Shown here: piece after piece, positions 54,376-62,818 of the stretch
Numbering within the stretch: position 1 is the stretch's first letter
How the letters are laid out: each line of letters starts with the position of its first letter
Source of the DNA: Bradyrhizobium liaoningense
GTDB lineage: Bacteria > Pseudomonadota > Alphaproteobacteria > Rhizobiales > Xanthobacteraceae
Assembly (NCBI RefSeq): GCF_018130825.1
Contig: NZ_JAFCJS010000005.1
Coordinates: forward strand, 310,001 to 374,000
Length of the DNA: 64,000 bases
Reading direction: 5' to 3'
Notes under the pieces: generated by a model
The model's input: only the letters and a program-made list of their open reading frames with translations
What the model was told of the DNA's origin: nothing
Database searches by the model: none
Program-made: the position numbers and the translations under genes

Positions 54376-55620
54376 ATGCTGCCTCCTGTTTCTGCGCCGA
54401 ACGGCATGACCACACCGAACTATTCCGACCGCATCGGCTTTGCGCAGTTGACGCGCCGGGCCTTCGAGGGCGGCGACCTGCATCCGTTGCGCGAGCATCT
54501 GCTGGCGCGGATCGCGGAGGGGACCGCGGAGGCCGGCGAAGGTCTCGATCTGTCGCTGGTCGCCCAGCTGCTCGGCGAGAAGGAGGCCGGCCTCGTGATC
54601 CAGACCGAGGTGCTCGCCTTCCATCAATTGTTCCGCACGCCTTGCGCGGGCACGAAACCGCGCATGCGCGTGCTGGCGCTCGCGGCCGATATCGACATGG
54701 GCGGCAACACCCCGATCGAGTTTCTGCTCGAAGGCTCCGACATCGAGCTGCTGACGCTCTACGTGGTCAAGGGCGTCGGTCTGCCGGAGACGTTGCCCGA
54801 TCACGACGTGGCCATCGTGGTCGCCTCCGATTCCGAGGAATGCCGCGAGGCGCTCGCCGTGATCGAACAGGCTGCGCCGCGCTGGCCGCGGCCGCTGCTC
54901 AATCGCCCCGAGCTGATCGGCAATCTCGATCGCGACAAGCTGTATCGGTTGCTGGCTGATATCCCCGGTCTCGATATTCCCGTGACCGCCAACGCGACCC
55001 GTGCGCAATTGACGGCTCTCTCAGAAGACCGGATCGCTTGCGCGGAGATTACGAGCGAATTGCACTTTCCAATGATCGTACGGCCGCGCGGCACGCACGC
55101 CGGCGTCGGTCTTGCGAAGGTCGACGATGCTGCCGCGCTGAAGGCCTATCTGGTCGAGCGACAGGAGCAGGACTTTTTCGTCGCGCGTTTCGTCAACTAC
55201 GCGAGCCCCGACGGGCTCTTTCGCAAGATCCGGCTCACCATGGTCGACGGCGAGCCTTATGCGTGTCACATGGCGATCGCCGATCGTTGGGACATCTGGT
55301 ATCTCAACGCCTACATGGCGTTCAGCGAGGAGAAGCGCGCGGAAGAGGCCATCTTCATGCAAGACTTCGATCATGCCTTCGCTGCGCGCCACAAGAATGC
55401 GCTCGACGAGATGAGCCGGCGCGTCGGCCTCGACTATTTCATCGTCGACTGTGCCGAGAACCAGGACGGCGAGCTGCTGGTGTTCGAGGCCGACAACACC
55501 GCGGTCGTGCACAACATGGATCCGCCCGCCGTGTTTCCATACAAGCCGCCGCAGATGCGCAAGATCTTCGCCGCGTTCACGGCGATGCTGTCGCGGCATG
55601 CAAAGGTGGGCGAGGCATGA
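54376..55620 (+). CDS. ATP-grasp ligase-like protein (RimK/glutathione-synthetase-type fold)
   Basis: 414 residues from the ATG at 54376, one base after the previous stop; an ATG at 54406 is an alternative. The N-terminal helical part (about 20-90) precedes a Rossmann-like pre-ATP-grasp region and the ATP-grasp core: nucleotide loop FPMIVRPRGTHAGVGLAKV (about 231-249), hinge strand DFFVARFVNYASPDG and the metal-binding LLVFEADNTAVVHNMD (Glu371, Asn374). ATP-grasp enzymes join a carboxylate to an amine through an acyl phosphate. The gene overlaps the decarboxylase gene by 4 bp (ATGA). The substrates are unknown. Confidence 0.7.
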   Translation: MLPPVSAPNGMTTPNYSDRIGFAQLTRRAFEGGDLHPLREHLLARIAEGTAEAGEGLDLSLVAQLLGEKEAGLVIQTEVLAFHQLFRTPCAGTKPRMRVLALAADIDMGGNTPIEFLLEGSDIELLTLYVVKGVGLPETLPDHDVAIVVASDSEECREALAVIEQAAPRWPRPLLNRPELIGNLDRDKLYRLLADIPGLDIPVTANATRAQLTALSEDRIACAEITSELHFPMIVRPRGTHAGVGLAKVDDAAALKAYLVERQEQDFFVARFVNYASPDGLFRKIRLTMVDGEPYACHMAIADRWDIWYLNAYMAFSEEKRAEEAIFMQDFDHAFAARHKNALDEMSRRVGLDYFIVDCAENQDGELLVFEADNTAVVHNMDPPAVFPYKPPQMRKIFAAFTAMLSRHAKVGEA

Positions 55621-57113
55621 ACGAGATCATCCGCAACACGCAAGGCTCCGTCACGCACACCTCGCTCGATCCGCAGGACTGGAGCGAATTCCGCACGCTC
55701 GCCCATCGCATGCTCGACGAGGCGATCGACGGCATCGCCAATGTCCGCGCGCGTCCCGTCTGGCAGCCGATCCCCGATGATGTCCGTGCGGCCATCAAGT
55801 CCGACGTGCCGCGTGAGGCAACCGATCTCGCCGATGTCTATCGCGAATTCGCTGAACATGTCGCGCCTTACGCGACCGGCAACGTTCATCCCGGCTTCAT
55901 GGGCTGGGTGCATGGCGGCGGCACGGCGGTCGGCATGGTCGCGGAGATGCTCGCTGCGGGTCTCAACGCCAATCTCGGCGGGCGCGACCACATGCCGATC
56001 GAGGTCGAACGCCAGATCGTCGACTGGATGCGCCGCCTGTTCGCGTTCCCGGAAGAAGCGAGCGGCATCTTCGTCACGGGCACGTCGATGGCCAATCTGA
56101 TGGCGGTGCTGGTGGCGCGCAACGCTGCGCTCGGCACGCTGGCGCGGCAGCACGGCATCGGCAATGACGGTGCGCTGCTCGCGGCCTACACGTCGCGGGC
56201 CGCGCATGGCTGTGTCTCCAGGGCGATGGACATCGCCGGGCTCGGCACCGATGCGCTGCGCAAGATCGGCGTCGACGCCGATCATCGCATCGACGTCGAC
56301 GTACTGCGAGCGCAGATCGCAGCCGACCGCGAGGTCGGCTTCAAGCCGTTCCTCGTCGTCGCTTCCGCCGGCACGGTCGATGTCGGTGCGATCGACGATC
56401 TCAGGGCCGTCGCGAAGCTGTGCCGCGAGGAAGGACTCTGGTTTCACGTCGATGGCGCTTTTGGCGCGCTCGCAATTCTCTCCCCCGAGCTCGCGCCATT
56501 GCTCGGCGGCATCGAGCTTGCCGATTCCATTGCGCTCGACTTCCACAAATTGGGGCAGGTGCCCTACGACGCCGGCTTCCTGCTGGTGCGAGACGGCGAA
56601 CGGCACCGGCAGGCCTTTGCCCAGCCGGCGGCCTATCTGAGCCGCGAGGCGAGGGGGCTGGCGGCCGGTGCGGTCTGGCCCTGCGATCTCGGCCCCGATC
56701 TGTCGCGCGGCTTCCGGGCGCTGAAGACCTGGTTCACGCTGAAGACGTTCGGCACCGACCGGCTGGGTGCGGTGATCGCGCGAAGCTGCGCGCTCGCCAA
56801 ATATCTGGAGGCACGCGTGCTGGCCGAACCGCGGCTGGAATTGCTGGCGCCGGTGAATCTCAACATCGTCTGCTTCCGCTACCGGTGCGGCGACGCTGTC
56901 AATCGCGAGATCGTCGCCGACATCCAGGAATCCGGCATCGCCGCGCCCTCGGGGACGACCCTGGACGGCAAGTTCGCGATCCGTGCGGCCATCGTCAATC
57001 ACCGCACGAACGAGACTGATATCGATGCGCTGGTTGCGGCCGTGCTGGAGTTCGGCGGACGGCGGAGCGGCGGAGTGATCGAAGTCGAGGCGCCGCCGCT
57101 CGTGGCGCAGTAG
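55617..57113 (+). CDS. PLP-dependent group II amino acid decarboxylase
   Basis: 498 residues. It has the group II decarboxylase order: HPGFMGWVHGGGTAVG, the aldehyde-phosphate loop FVTGTSMANLMAV, the ring-stacking His (RAAHGCVSRA, His197), Asp279 (FHVDGAFGA) and the Schiff-base Lys311 in ALDFHKLGQVPYDAG. Family members decarboxylate aromatic amino acids, Glu, Asp or diaminobutyrate to amines. It is translationally coupled to the ATP-grasp gene. With that neighbour, a route that makes an amine and ligates it to an acid is conceivable. The amino acid used is not predictable here. Confidence 0.85.
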   Translation: MNEIIRNTQGSVTHTSLDPQDWSEFRTLAHRMLDEAIDGIANVRARPVWQPIPDDVRAAIKSDVPREATDLADVYREFAEHVAPYATGNVHPGFMGWVHGGGTAVGMVAEMLAAGLNANLGGRDHMPIEVERQIVDWMRRLFAFPEEASGIFVTGTSMANLMAVLVARNAALGTLARQHGIGNDGALLAAYTSRAAHGCVSRAMDIAGLGTDALRKIGVDADHRIDVDVLRAQIAADREVGFKPFLVVASAGTVDVGAIDDLRAVAKLCREEGLWFHVDGAFGALAILSPELAPLLGGIELADSIALDFHKLGQVPYDAGFLLVRDGERHRQAFAQPAAYLSREARGLAAGAVWPCDLGPDLSRGFRALKTWFTLKTFGTDRLGAVIARSCALAKYLEARVLAEPRLELLAPVNLNIVCFRYRCGDAVNREIVADIQESGIAAPSGTTLDGKFAIRAAIVNHRTNETDIDALVAAVLEFGGRRSGGVIEVEAPPLVAQ

Positions 57114-57130
57114 CGTCGCTGCATGGCTGA

Positions 57131-57171
57131 AACGACGACGGCCCCGGAGGCGATCCGGGGCCGTTGTCGTT
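57131..57171. terminator. Bidirectional hairpin between the decarboxylase and flbT
   Basis: 17-bp stem (AACGACGACGGCCCCGG / CCGGGGCCGTTGTCGTT, one G-U pair) with a 7-nt loop, between the convergent genes ending at 57113 and 57206. The terminal AA/TT pairs give a short U tail. Confidence 0.7.
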
Positions 57172-57205
57172 CGTCAGGTGTGGTCGCCCGCGCGAACGCC
57201 TGTGG

Positions 57206-57646
57206 TCAGGCGGCGCTGCTGACGTCGTTCTTGCCCGCTGCCGCCTTGGGATGCGTGGCCTCGAACTGGCTCCGCAGCTTCTCCTCATAGGCGATCAGCT
57301 TGCGGGCATCCTTCAGCGCGCGATAGAGATCGCCGCTCATGATGTTGTTGTTGATGTCTTCGATGATCGGCCAGGCGCTCGGCACCGCGGTAACGATGTC
57401 GCGCACCAGGCTGAAATAGGTGCCGTGCTGGGTCTGCGGGTCCGGCGAGATGTACATGAGCTGGACCGCCAGATAGACGAGCTTGGCCGGCGTGTCGGCG
57501 GTCTCGGGCGTGAGGATGTCGCGCTCGCGCAGGATCGGCACGTTCTCGCCATCGATCAGGAGGCGGGCACGCTGGTCCGTGTTGGTGATCACGGAGTTAC
57601 CGACGATGATGCGCTCGTGCGGTTTGAGCTCGACCTTGAGAGCCAT
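57206..57646 (-). CDS. flbT: Flagellar biosynthesis repressor FlbT
   Basis: 146 residues. The FlbT pattern is clear: VELKPHERIIVGNSVITNTD, ARLLIDGENVPILRERDIL, LVYLAVQLMYISPD. FlbT is an alphaproteobacterial post-transcriptional regulator that binds flagellin mRNA leaders and lowers flagellin synthesis until the hook is finished. It is on the strand opposite to the flagellin genes, next to the fliC1 5' region. A CtrA-type site lies about 95 bp upstream of its start. Confidence 0.95.
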   Translation of the reverse strand: MALKVELKPHERIIVGNSVITNTDQRARLLIDGENVPILRERDILTPETADTPAKLVYLAVQLMYISPDPQTQHGTYFSLVRDIVTAVPSAWPIIEDINNNIMSGDLYRALKDARKLIAYEEKLRSQFEATHPKAAAGKNDVSSAA

Positions 57647-57971
57647 GCCTGTTCTCCATCAATCCTTTTGCAGCAAGCGGTCGGTGCGCCCCTTCTATAT
57701 GGCGACGATCGGCAGCGATTTGGGGCGATCGTCGCGCAACATGGTTAACGGAGAGTAAACGAACACGCTTGTGGCCGAAAACTCAGTGATTCGAGCGTTG
57801 TAGCGGTATTCTGGTCGCCTCCGCGGCTGCTCCCGGGAGAGGGCTCGCGTGCTGACGCAGAGAATGCGGGGGGTTCATTTCACGGATTGTTAGAGGCTTG
57901 GACGCAGGTTCCGGCGGTCGTCTGACCAATCATGGTCAGATGGGACGCGTAGCTACCAGAAAGGTACCAGT
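57647..57971. other. Divergent flbT / fliC1 regulatory region
   Basis: 325 bp between divergent starts. It carries the CtrA-type site at 57741-57759. The part next to the flagellin gene is likely its 5' leader, the usual FlbT target. No sigma54 -24/-12 match with correct spacing was found. Confidence 0.5.
57741..57759 (-). promoter_or_regulatory. CtrA-type site upstream of flbT
   Basis: Read on the minus strand, TTTACTCTCCGTTAACCAT is TTAA-N7-TTAACCAT with one mismatch (TTTA). It is about 95 bp upstream of the flbT start at 57646. Confidence 0.5.
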
Positions 57972-59576
57972 ATGTCCGTTGTCCTCTCCGCATCGGTTCG
58001 TCAGAACCTGCTCTCTCTCCAGTCCACCGCCGACCTTCTCGCCACCACCCAGTCCCGTCTTTCGACTGGCCGCAAGGTGAACTCGGCTCTCGACAATCCC
58101 ACTAACTTCTTCACCGCGCAGGGTCTCGACAACCGCGCCAGCGACATCGGCAACCTGCTCGATGGCATCGGCAACGGCGTTCAGGTGCTGCAGGCCGCCA
58201 ACACTGGTATCACCTCGCTGCAGAAGCTGGTCGACAGCGCCAAGTCGATTGCAAACCAGGTGCTGCAGAGCCCGACGGGCTACTCCGCCAAGTCGAGCGT
58301 GACGTCAGCTGCGATCACCGGTGCGACTGCCGACAATCTGCTCGGTACGGGCTACACGAACGCCACGGTCACCGGCGGCACTGTCACCAACGACAACACC
58401 ACGACTGCCGCCAACATCACGGCTGCCACTAAGCTGGTTGGCACGGCCGGCACTGGTTCCGACAACCTCGGCACCGCCATTACCAACGGTTCGGTTCTGA
58501 CCGTCAACGGCAAGACCATCACCTTCTCGACTGCGCAGACCACCTCGACCACCGACGCTTCCGGCAATGTCACGATCGGCATCGGCTCGGGCAGCACCTT
58601 GGCGGTGAGCGATGTCCTCTCGGCCATCGACGGCATCACGGGAGCCGGCACGGCTTCGACCGTCACCAGTGGCCAGCTTGTGCTGAGCACCGGCACGGCC
58701 TCGGACCTGACGATCTCGGGAAGCGGTAACGTGCTCACCGCGCTCGGTTTGACGGCTGGCACCACCGCCCGTGTCCCGCCCGCCATCTCGGGCAAAACGT
58801 TGACGATCGGCGCAACCGCTGGCGGCACTGCGACCAACATCACGTTCGGCACCGGCGCCGGTCAGATCTCGACCCTGAACGGGCTGAATACGGCGCTCGC
58901 AGCCAACAACCTGCAGGCCTCGATCGACTCGAACGGCAAGATCACCATCACGACGACGAACGATGCGGCTTCCGCGACGATCGGCACGATCGGCGGCACT
59001 GCGGCTGGCTCCAGCCAGGCATTCAACGGCCTGACTGCGGCGGCTCCGGTTGCCGACCCGACCTCGCAGGCCCAGCGTGCGAGCTTGGTCGCGCAGTACA
59101 ACAACGTGCTCGCGCAGATCAACACGACCGCGCAGGATGCCTCGTTCAACGGTGTCAACCTGCTGAACGGCGACACCCTGAAGCTGACGTTCAACGAAAC
59201 CGGCAAGTCGACGCTGAGCATCACCGGTGTGACGTTCAACACCGCTGGTCTCGGCATCTCGTCCCTGACTTCGGGCACCGACTTCCTGGACAACGCTTCG
59301 GCCAACAAGGTTCTGACCACGCTCAACGCCGCCAGCAGCACGCTGCGGTCGGAAGCGTCGACGCTGGGTTCGAACCTCTCGGTCGTGCAGATCCGCCAGG
59401 ACTTCAACAAGAACCTGATCAACGTTCTGCAGACCGGTTCGTCCAACCTGACGCTGGCCGACACCAACGAGGAAGCGGCCAACAGCCAGGCGCTGTCGAC
59501 CCGCCAGTCGATCGCGGTCTCGGCGCTGTCGCTGGCCAACCAGTCGCAGCAGAGCGTGTTGCAGCTTCTGCGCTGA
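57972..59576 (+). CDS. fliC: Flagellin 1
   Basis: 534 residues. The N-terminal flagellin domain (SVVLSASVRQNLLSLQSTAD, TGRKVNSALDNPTNFFTAQG) and C-terminal domain (STLRSEASTLGSNLSVVQIR, ADTNEEAANSQALSTRQSIA, SLANQSQQSVLQLLR) form the filament core. The middle is a Ser/Thr/Gly-rich surface region with two related modules, one beginning SVLTVNGKTITF and ending ALGLTAG, which are Flagellin_IN-like. About two thirds of the residues match flagellin 2. It ends at a strong terminator, so it is transcribed alone. Confidence 0.97.
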   Translation: MSVVLSASVRQNLLSLQSTADLLATTQSRLSTGRKVNSALDNPTNFFTAQGLDNRASDIGNLLDGIGNGVQVLQAANTGITSLQKLVDSAKSIANQVLQSPTGYSAKSSVTSAAITGATADNLLGTGYTNATVTGGTVTNDNTTTAANITAATKLVGTAGTGSDNLGTAITNGSVLTVNGKTITFSTAQTTSTTDASGNVTIGIGSGSTLAVSDVLSAIDGITGAGTASTVTSGQLVLSTGTASDLTISGSGNVLTALGLTAGTTARVPPAISGKTLTIGATAGGTATNITFGTGAGQISTLNGLNTALAANNLQASIDSNGKITITTTNDAASATIGTIGGTAAGSSQAFNGLTAAAPVADPTSQAQRASLVAQYNNVLAQINTTAQDASFNGVNLLNGDTLKLTFNETGKSTLSITGVTFNTAGLGISSLTSGTDFLDNASANKVLTTLNAASSTLRSEASTLGSNLSVVQIRQDFNKNLINVLQTGSSNLTLADTNEEAANSQALSTRQSIAVSALSLANQSQQSVLQLLR

Positions 59577-59606
59577 TACGCGGCGAAAATCGTCACTCAA
59601 GGCATC

Positions 59607-59637
59607 GCGGCGGGGCTTTTGCCCCGCCGCTTTTTTG
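59607..59637 (+). terminator. Intrinsic terminator of flagellin 1
   Basis: GCGGCGGGGC / GCCCCGCCGC perfect 10-bp stem with a TTTT loop, followed by TTTTTT. A textbook Rho-independent terminator 30 bp after the stop. Confidence 0.95.
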
Positions 59638-59674
59638 TTGCGCGCTCGCGCGAGGCCGGGGGAACCGGGGCGCG

Positions 59675-59690
59675 TTAACGCCTCGTTAAC
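59675..59690 (+). promoter_or_regulatory. CtrA box 1 upstream of flagellin 2
   Basis: TTAACGCCTCGTTAAC is an exact TTAA-N7-TTAAC, 121 bp upstream of the flagellin 2 start. Confidence 0.65.
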
Positions 59691-59698
59691 CTTGCTGC

Positions 59699-59714
59699 TT
59701 AAGCCGCCATTAAC
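59699..59714 (+). promoter_or_regulatory. CtrA box 2 upstream of flagellin 2
   Basis: TTAAGCCGCCATTAAC is a second exact TTAA-N7-TTAAC, 24 bp after the first (about two helical turns), so two dimers could bind in tandem. Confidence 0.65.
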
Positions 59715-59811
59715 CTTAATTTAAAGGAGACCCCCTAAGACTGGACGAAAGTGCATTCCCCGATCGGCGAGCACCGATTCGTACAGCGTCGCGCAAGAGG
59801 AAGATCCGCCA

Positions 59812-61422
59812 ATGTCCAACATCGTTCTCTCGGCATCAGTTCGCCAGAACCTGTTGTCGCTGCAGTCGACAGCCGACCTGCTCGCCACCACGCAGCAGCG
59901 TCTTGCGAGCGGCAAGAAGGTCAATACGGCGCTGGACAACCCGACCAACTTCTTTACCGCCCAGGGGCTCGACAATCGCGCCAACGATATCAGCAACCTC
60001 CTCGACGGCATCAGCAATGGCGTCCAGGTTCTGCAGGCCGCCAATACCGGCATCACCTCGTTGCAGAAGCTGGTCGACAGCGCAAAGTCGATCGCCAGCC
60101 AGGTGCTGCAAAGCCCGACGGGTTATTCGCCCAAGTCCAACGTGACGGCGGCCGCGATCACCGGTGCAACCGCCAACAACCTGCTGGGCACGGCCTACAC
60201 CAACAACACCGTCACCGGCGGCACCGTTACCAACGACAATACCACCACTGCCGCCAACATCACCGCTGCGACCAAGTTGGTCGGCACGGCGGGCACGTCG
60301 TCCGACAACCTCGGCACGACCATCACCAACGGTTCGGTTCTGACCGTCAACGGCAAGACGATTACATTCTCGACCGCGCAAACCACCTCGACCACGGACT
60401 CATTCGGCAACGTCACGATCGGCATCGGCACCGGCAGCGCTCTCTCGGTGCAGACCGTGCTGGACGCGATCGACGGCATCACGGGCGCGGGTACGGCGTC
60501 GACCGTCAACGGTAGCGGTCAGCTCGTGCTCAGCACCGGCACGGCCCAGGATCTGGCGATCTCCGGTTCAGGCAACGTGCTCACGGCGCTCGGCCTCACC
60601 GCCGGCACCACAGCCCGCGTCCCGCCTCCGCTCAGCGGCGAGACTTTGACGATCGGCGCGACCGGCAGCGGCACCCCCGTCAGCATCACCTTCGGTACCG
60701 GCACCGGGCAGATTTCCACGCTCAATCAGCTCAATGCCGCGCTGGCGCCGAACAACCTGCAGGCAACGATTGACCCGACCGGGCACATCAACATCGTAAC
60801 CAGCAACGATGCCGCTTCGTTGACGATCGGCGCAATCGGCGGCACGGCCGCGGCGAGCGGTCAGCCCTTCTACGGCCTGATCGCGCAGCCGCCCGTCGCG
60901 GACGCGAATTCGCAGTCTACGCGCGCCAACCTCGTCGCGCAGTACAACAACGTGCTCGCGCAGATCAACACCACCGCGCAAGACTCCTCCTTCAACGGCG
61001 TCAACCTGCTGAACGGCGATACGCTCAAGCTCGTGTTCAACGAGACTGGACGTTCGACGTTGACCATTCAGGGCGTGACTCTCAACGACGCCGGCCTCAG
61101 CCTTGCGCCCTTGAACCAGGGCGTCGACTTCCTCGACTCGAATTCGGCGAACGCCATTCTGACTTCGCTCAACGCGGCCAGCACCACGCTGCGCGCGGAA
61201 GCATCGACGCTCGGTTCGAACCTGTCGATCGTGCAGATCCGGCAGGACTTCAGCAAGAACCTGATCAACGTGCTGCAGACCGGCTCCTCGAGTCTGACTC
61301 TTGCCGACACCAACGAGGAAGCGGCCAACAGCCAGGCGCTCTCGACGCGCCAGTCGATCGCCGTGTCCGCGCTGTCGCTCGCCAACCAGTCGCAGCAGAG
61401 CGTGCTTCAGCTCCTCCGTTAA
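59812..61422 (+). CDS. fliC: Flagellin 2
   Basis: 536 residues, a close paralogue of flagellin 1 with the same order: N-terminal core (SNIVLSASVRQNLLSLQSTA), Ser/Thr/Gly-rich middle with the SVLTVNGKTITF to ALGLTAG module, and C-terminal core ending in SQQSVLQLLR. Differences cluster in the surface part (for example ALAPNNLQATIDPTGHIN and GQPFYGLIAQPP), while the cores are almost identical. It has its own promoter region with two CtrA boxes and its own terminator. Confidence 0.97.
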   Translation: MSNIVLSASVRQNLLSLQSTADLLATTQQRLASGKKVNTALDNPTNFFTAQGLDNRANDISNLLDGISNGVQVLQAANTGITSLQKLVDSAKSIASQVLQSPTGYSPKSNVTAAAITGATANNLLGTAYTNNTVTGGTVTNDNTTTAANITAATKLVGTAGTSSDNLGTTITNGSVLTVNGKTITFSTAQTTSTTDSFGNVTIGIGTGSALSVQTVLDAIDGITGAGTASTVNGSGQLVLSTGTAQDLAISGSGNVLTALGLTAGTTARVPPPLSGETLTIGATGSGTPVSITFGTGTGQISTLNQLNAALAPNNLQATIDPTGHINIVTSNDAASLTIGAIGGTAAASGQPFYGLIAQPPVADANSQSTRANLVAQYNNVLAQINTTAQDSSFNGVNLLNGDTLKLVFNETGRSTLTIQGVTLNDAGLSLAPLNQGVDFLDSNSANAILTSLNAASTTLRAEASTLGSNLSIVQIRQDFSKNLINVLQTGSSSLTLADTNEEAANSQALSTRQSIAVSALSLANQSQQSVLQLLR

Positions 61423-61452
61423 AGGCGGCGCCGACGAAGATGACAGATGATG

Positions 61453-61485
61453 CAACGGCGAAGCTGAAAGCTTCGCCGTTGTTTT
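61453..61485 (+). terminator. Intrinsic terminator of flagellin 2
   Basis: Perfect 13-bp stem CAACGGCGAAGCT / AGCTTCGCCGTTG with a GAA loop, followed by TTTT. Confidence 0.9.
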
Positions 61486-61710
61486 GAGTGAGATCGCTAA
61501 CGCTCGATTAGTCGAGATCGGCGCAGGCTCCGATGCATCGTTTACAGTGCGCGCTCTCGGATTTATTCTTGAAGCGACGATGAGATCCGGGCCCGTAATT
61601 GTCCGGAGACTGTCTGCACTCTCACGTAAGCAAATCTTAAACGGTGCTGCCTAGTGTCGGAATGAATCCTTAAGCCTGCATAACGGGCAAGGAAACTTCC
61701 AGGGTGATAA

Positions 61711-62079
61711 ATGTCGAGTTCTGCTGCTTCGGCTTATGCGCGCGTCGCAACGACCACTGCGTCTCCCCGCGACATTGAGGCGCAAACGCTGCTGAAGGCC
61801 GCCAACAAGCTGCAAGACGCGATCAACAGCGACGACCCCTTCGGGGAGCAGACGATGCAGGCCCTGATGTTCAACCGCAAGCTCTGGACCATTTTCCTGA
61901 GCGAGGCGATGCGGGACACCAATCCGCAGCCGATCGATGTGCGGCAGAAGATCGCAAACATCAGCGTGTTCGTGCTGAGTCAGACCGCGGCGCTCCAGGC
62001 CAGCCCGCAGCTCGATCATTTCCGCCCGTTGATCGAGATCAACAGGAATATTGCCGCCGGTCTGTCCGGGCGGCCGTAG
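61711..62079 (+). CDS. flaF: Flagellar biosynthesis regulator FlaF
   Basis: 122 residues. The FlaF family is recognised from AYARVATTTASPRDIEAQTL, ALMFNRKLWTIFLSEAMRD and VRQKIANISVFVLSQTAALQ. FlaF works with flagellin and FlbT in alphaproteobacteria and is needed for flagellin synthesis or secretion. It follows flagellin 2 after a 288-bp gap in which no other gene was seen, and the next gene begins 13 bp later. Confidence 0.93.
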   Translation: MSSSAASAYARVATTTASPRDIEAQTLLKAANKLQDAINSDDPFGEQTMQALMFNRKLWTIFLSEAMRDTNPQPIDVRQKIANISVFVLSQTAALQASPQLDHFRPLIEINRNIAAGLSGRP

Positions 62080-62092
62080 ACGGAGACGGGTC

Positions 62093-62458
62093 GTGGCCGA
62101 CGTCATGAGCATCCTGTCGAGCTCGTACAAGTCGGCCGGCATGTCGATTCCAAGCAAGACCAAATACGTTCCGGTCGATTCCTCGCTCTATCAGGGCACG
62201 TGGACGGGCAAGTATCCCGACGGAAAGACGTTCTCGCTCAGCATCTCGCAGATCGACGGCTTCCGCGGGCAGGTCCACTATCAAAGCGGCAGCACGTCTC
62301 AGTACCAGCAGGTGCTGATCAAGGACTCGGCGTTCCGGTTCGGCAACACCAAGTTTATTCTGACGGGTAACGGCACGGCCCAGATCAAGAACGTCGTCAC
62401 CGACCCCGCGACCGGGTCGACCTACATCGACACCGCCCAAGCGACGCGGAGCACTTGA
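62093..62458 (+). CDS. Small protein of unknown function co-transcribed with flaF
   Basis: 121 residues using a GTG start at 62093 that has GGAG 8 bp upstream; the ATG at 62105 is an alternative. The sequence is beta-rich (SLYQGTWTGKYPDGKTFSLS, SAFRFGNTKFILTGNGTAQI) with no signal peptide and no Cys. It follows flaF by 13 bp and ends directly against the convergent FlaG-like gene. No named family was recognised; a flagellar accessory role is inferred from position. Confidence 0.7.
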   Translation: MADVMSILSSSYKSAGMSIPSKTKYVPVDSSLYQGTWTGKYPDGKTFSLSISQIDGFRGQVHYQSGSTSQYQQVLIKDSAFRFGNTKFILTGNGTAQIKNVVTDPATGSTYIDTAQATRST

Positions 62459-62818
62459 TCAGGCGCTGAGGTCCGTGTTGAGCGGACGCGTCGGTTCGGA
62501 CTTCAAGTCCAGTGCATGGAAGTAAGCGCGCCGGCGCAGCATGGCTTCGTCGGGGAACTGGTTGACCACCGCGTCCGTCCTGTCATTGACGACCTGAAAG
62601 ACGAAGGATGCTGCTGCCTGGTCGAACACGACCTGGCGCGAGACGTTGTCGTTGCTGTGCACATCATTGCGCACGATCGCGCTCGCATCGCTCGCGGCGA
62701 CCGTCTGGCTCACCGGAAGATCAGTTTGCACGGCTTCATTCGCCGCCGCATTCGACGTCGTTGTGATCTGCACGGGGGCCGGGATCCCCACCGGCCTGAT
62801 GCTGAAATCTGTACTCAT
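62459..62818 (-). CDS. FlaG-family-like flagellar protein
   Basis: 119 residues. The N terminus is low in structure and Ala/Thr-rich; the C-terminal half VVFDQAAASFVFQVVNDRT and AVVNQFPDEAMLRRRAYFHA resembles the FlaG domain (strand-strand-helix with VFQVVxxxTxxVVxQxPxExML). FlaG-like proteins influence filament length. It is convergent with the preceding small gene and on the same strand as the flgN/flgJ/flgI run. Confidence 0.65.
   Translation of the reverse strand: MSTDFSIRPVGIPAPVQITTTSNAAANEAVQTDLPVSQTVAASDASAIVRNDVHSNDNVSRQVVFDQAAASFVFQVVNDRTDAVVNQFPDEAMLRRRAYFHALDLKSEPTRPLNTDLSA

Noticed and set aside
57780..57960. Search for a sigma54 promoter upstream of flagellin 1
   Set aside because: GG/GC pairs with correct spacing and flanking bases were not found, so no promoter was called.
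59741..59756. Possible sigma54 element before flagellin 2 (TGGACGAAAGTGCA)
   Set aside because: The GG to GC distance is 10 bp rather than the required 12, so it does not fit the -24/-12 geometry.
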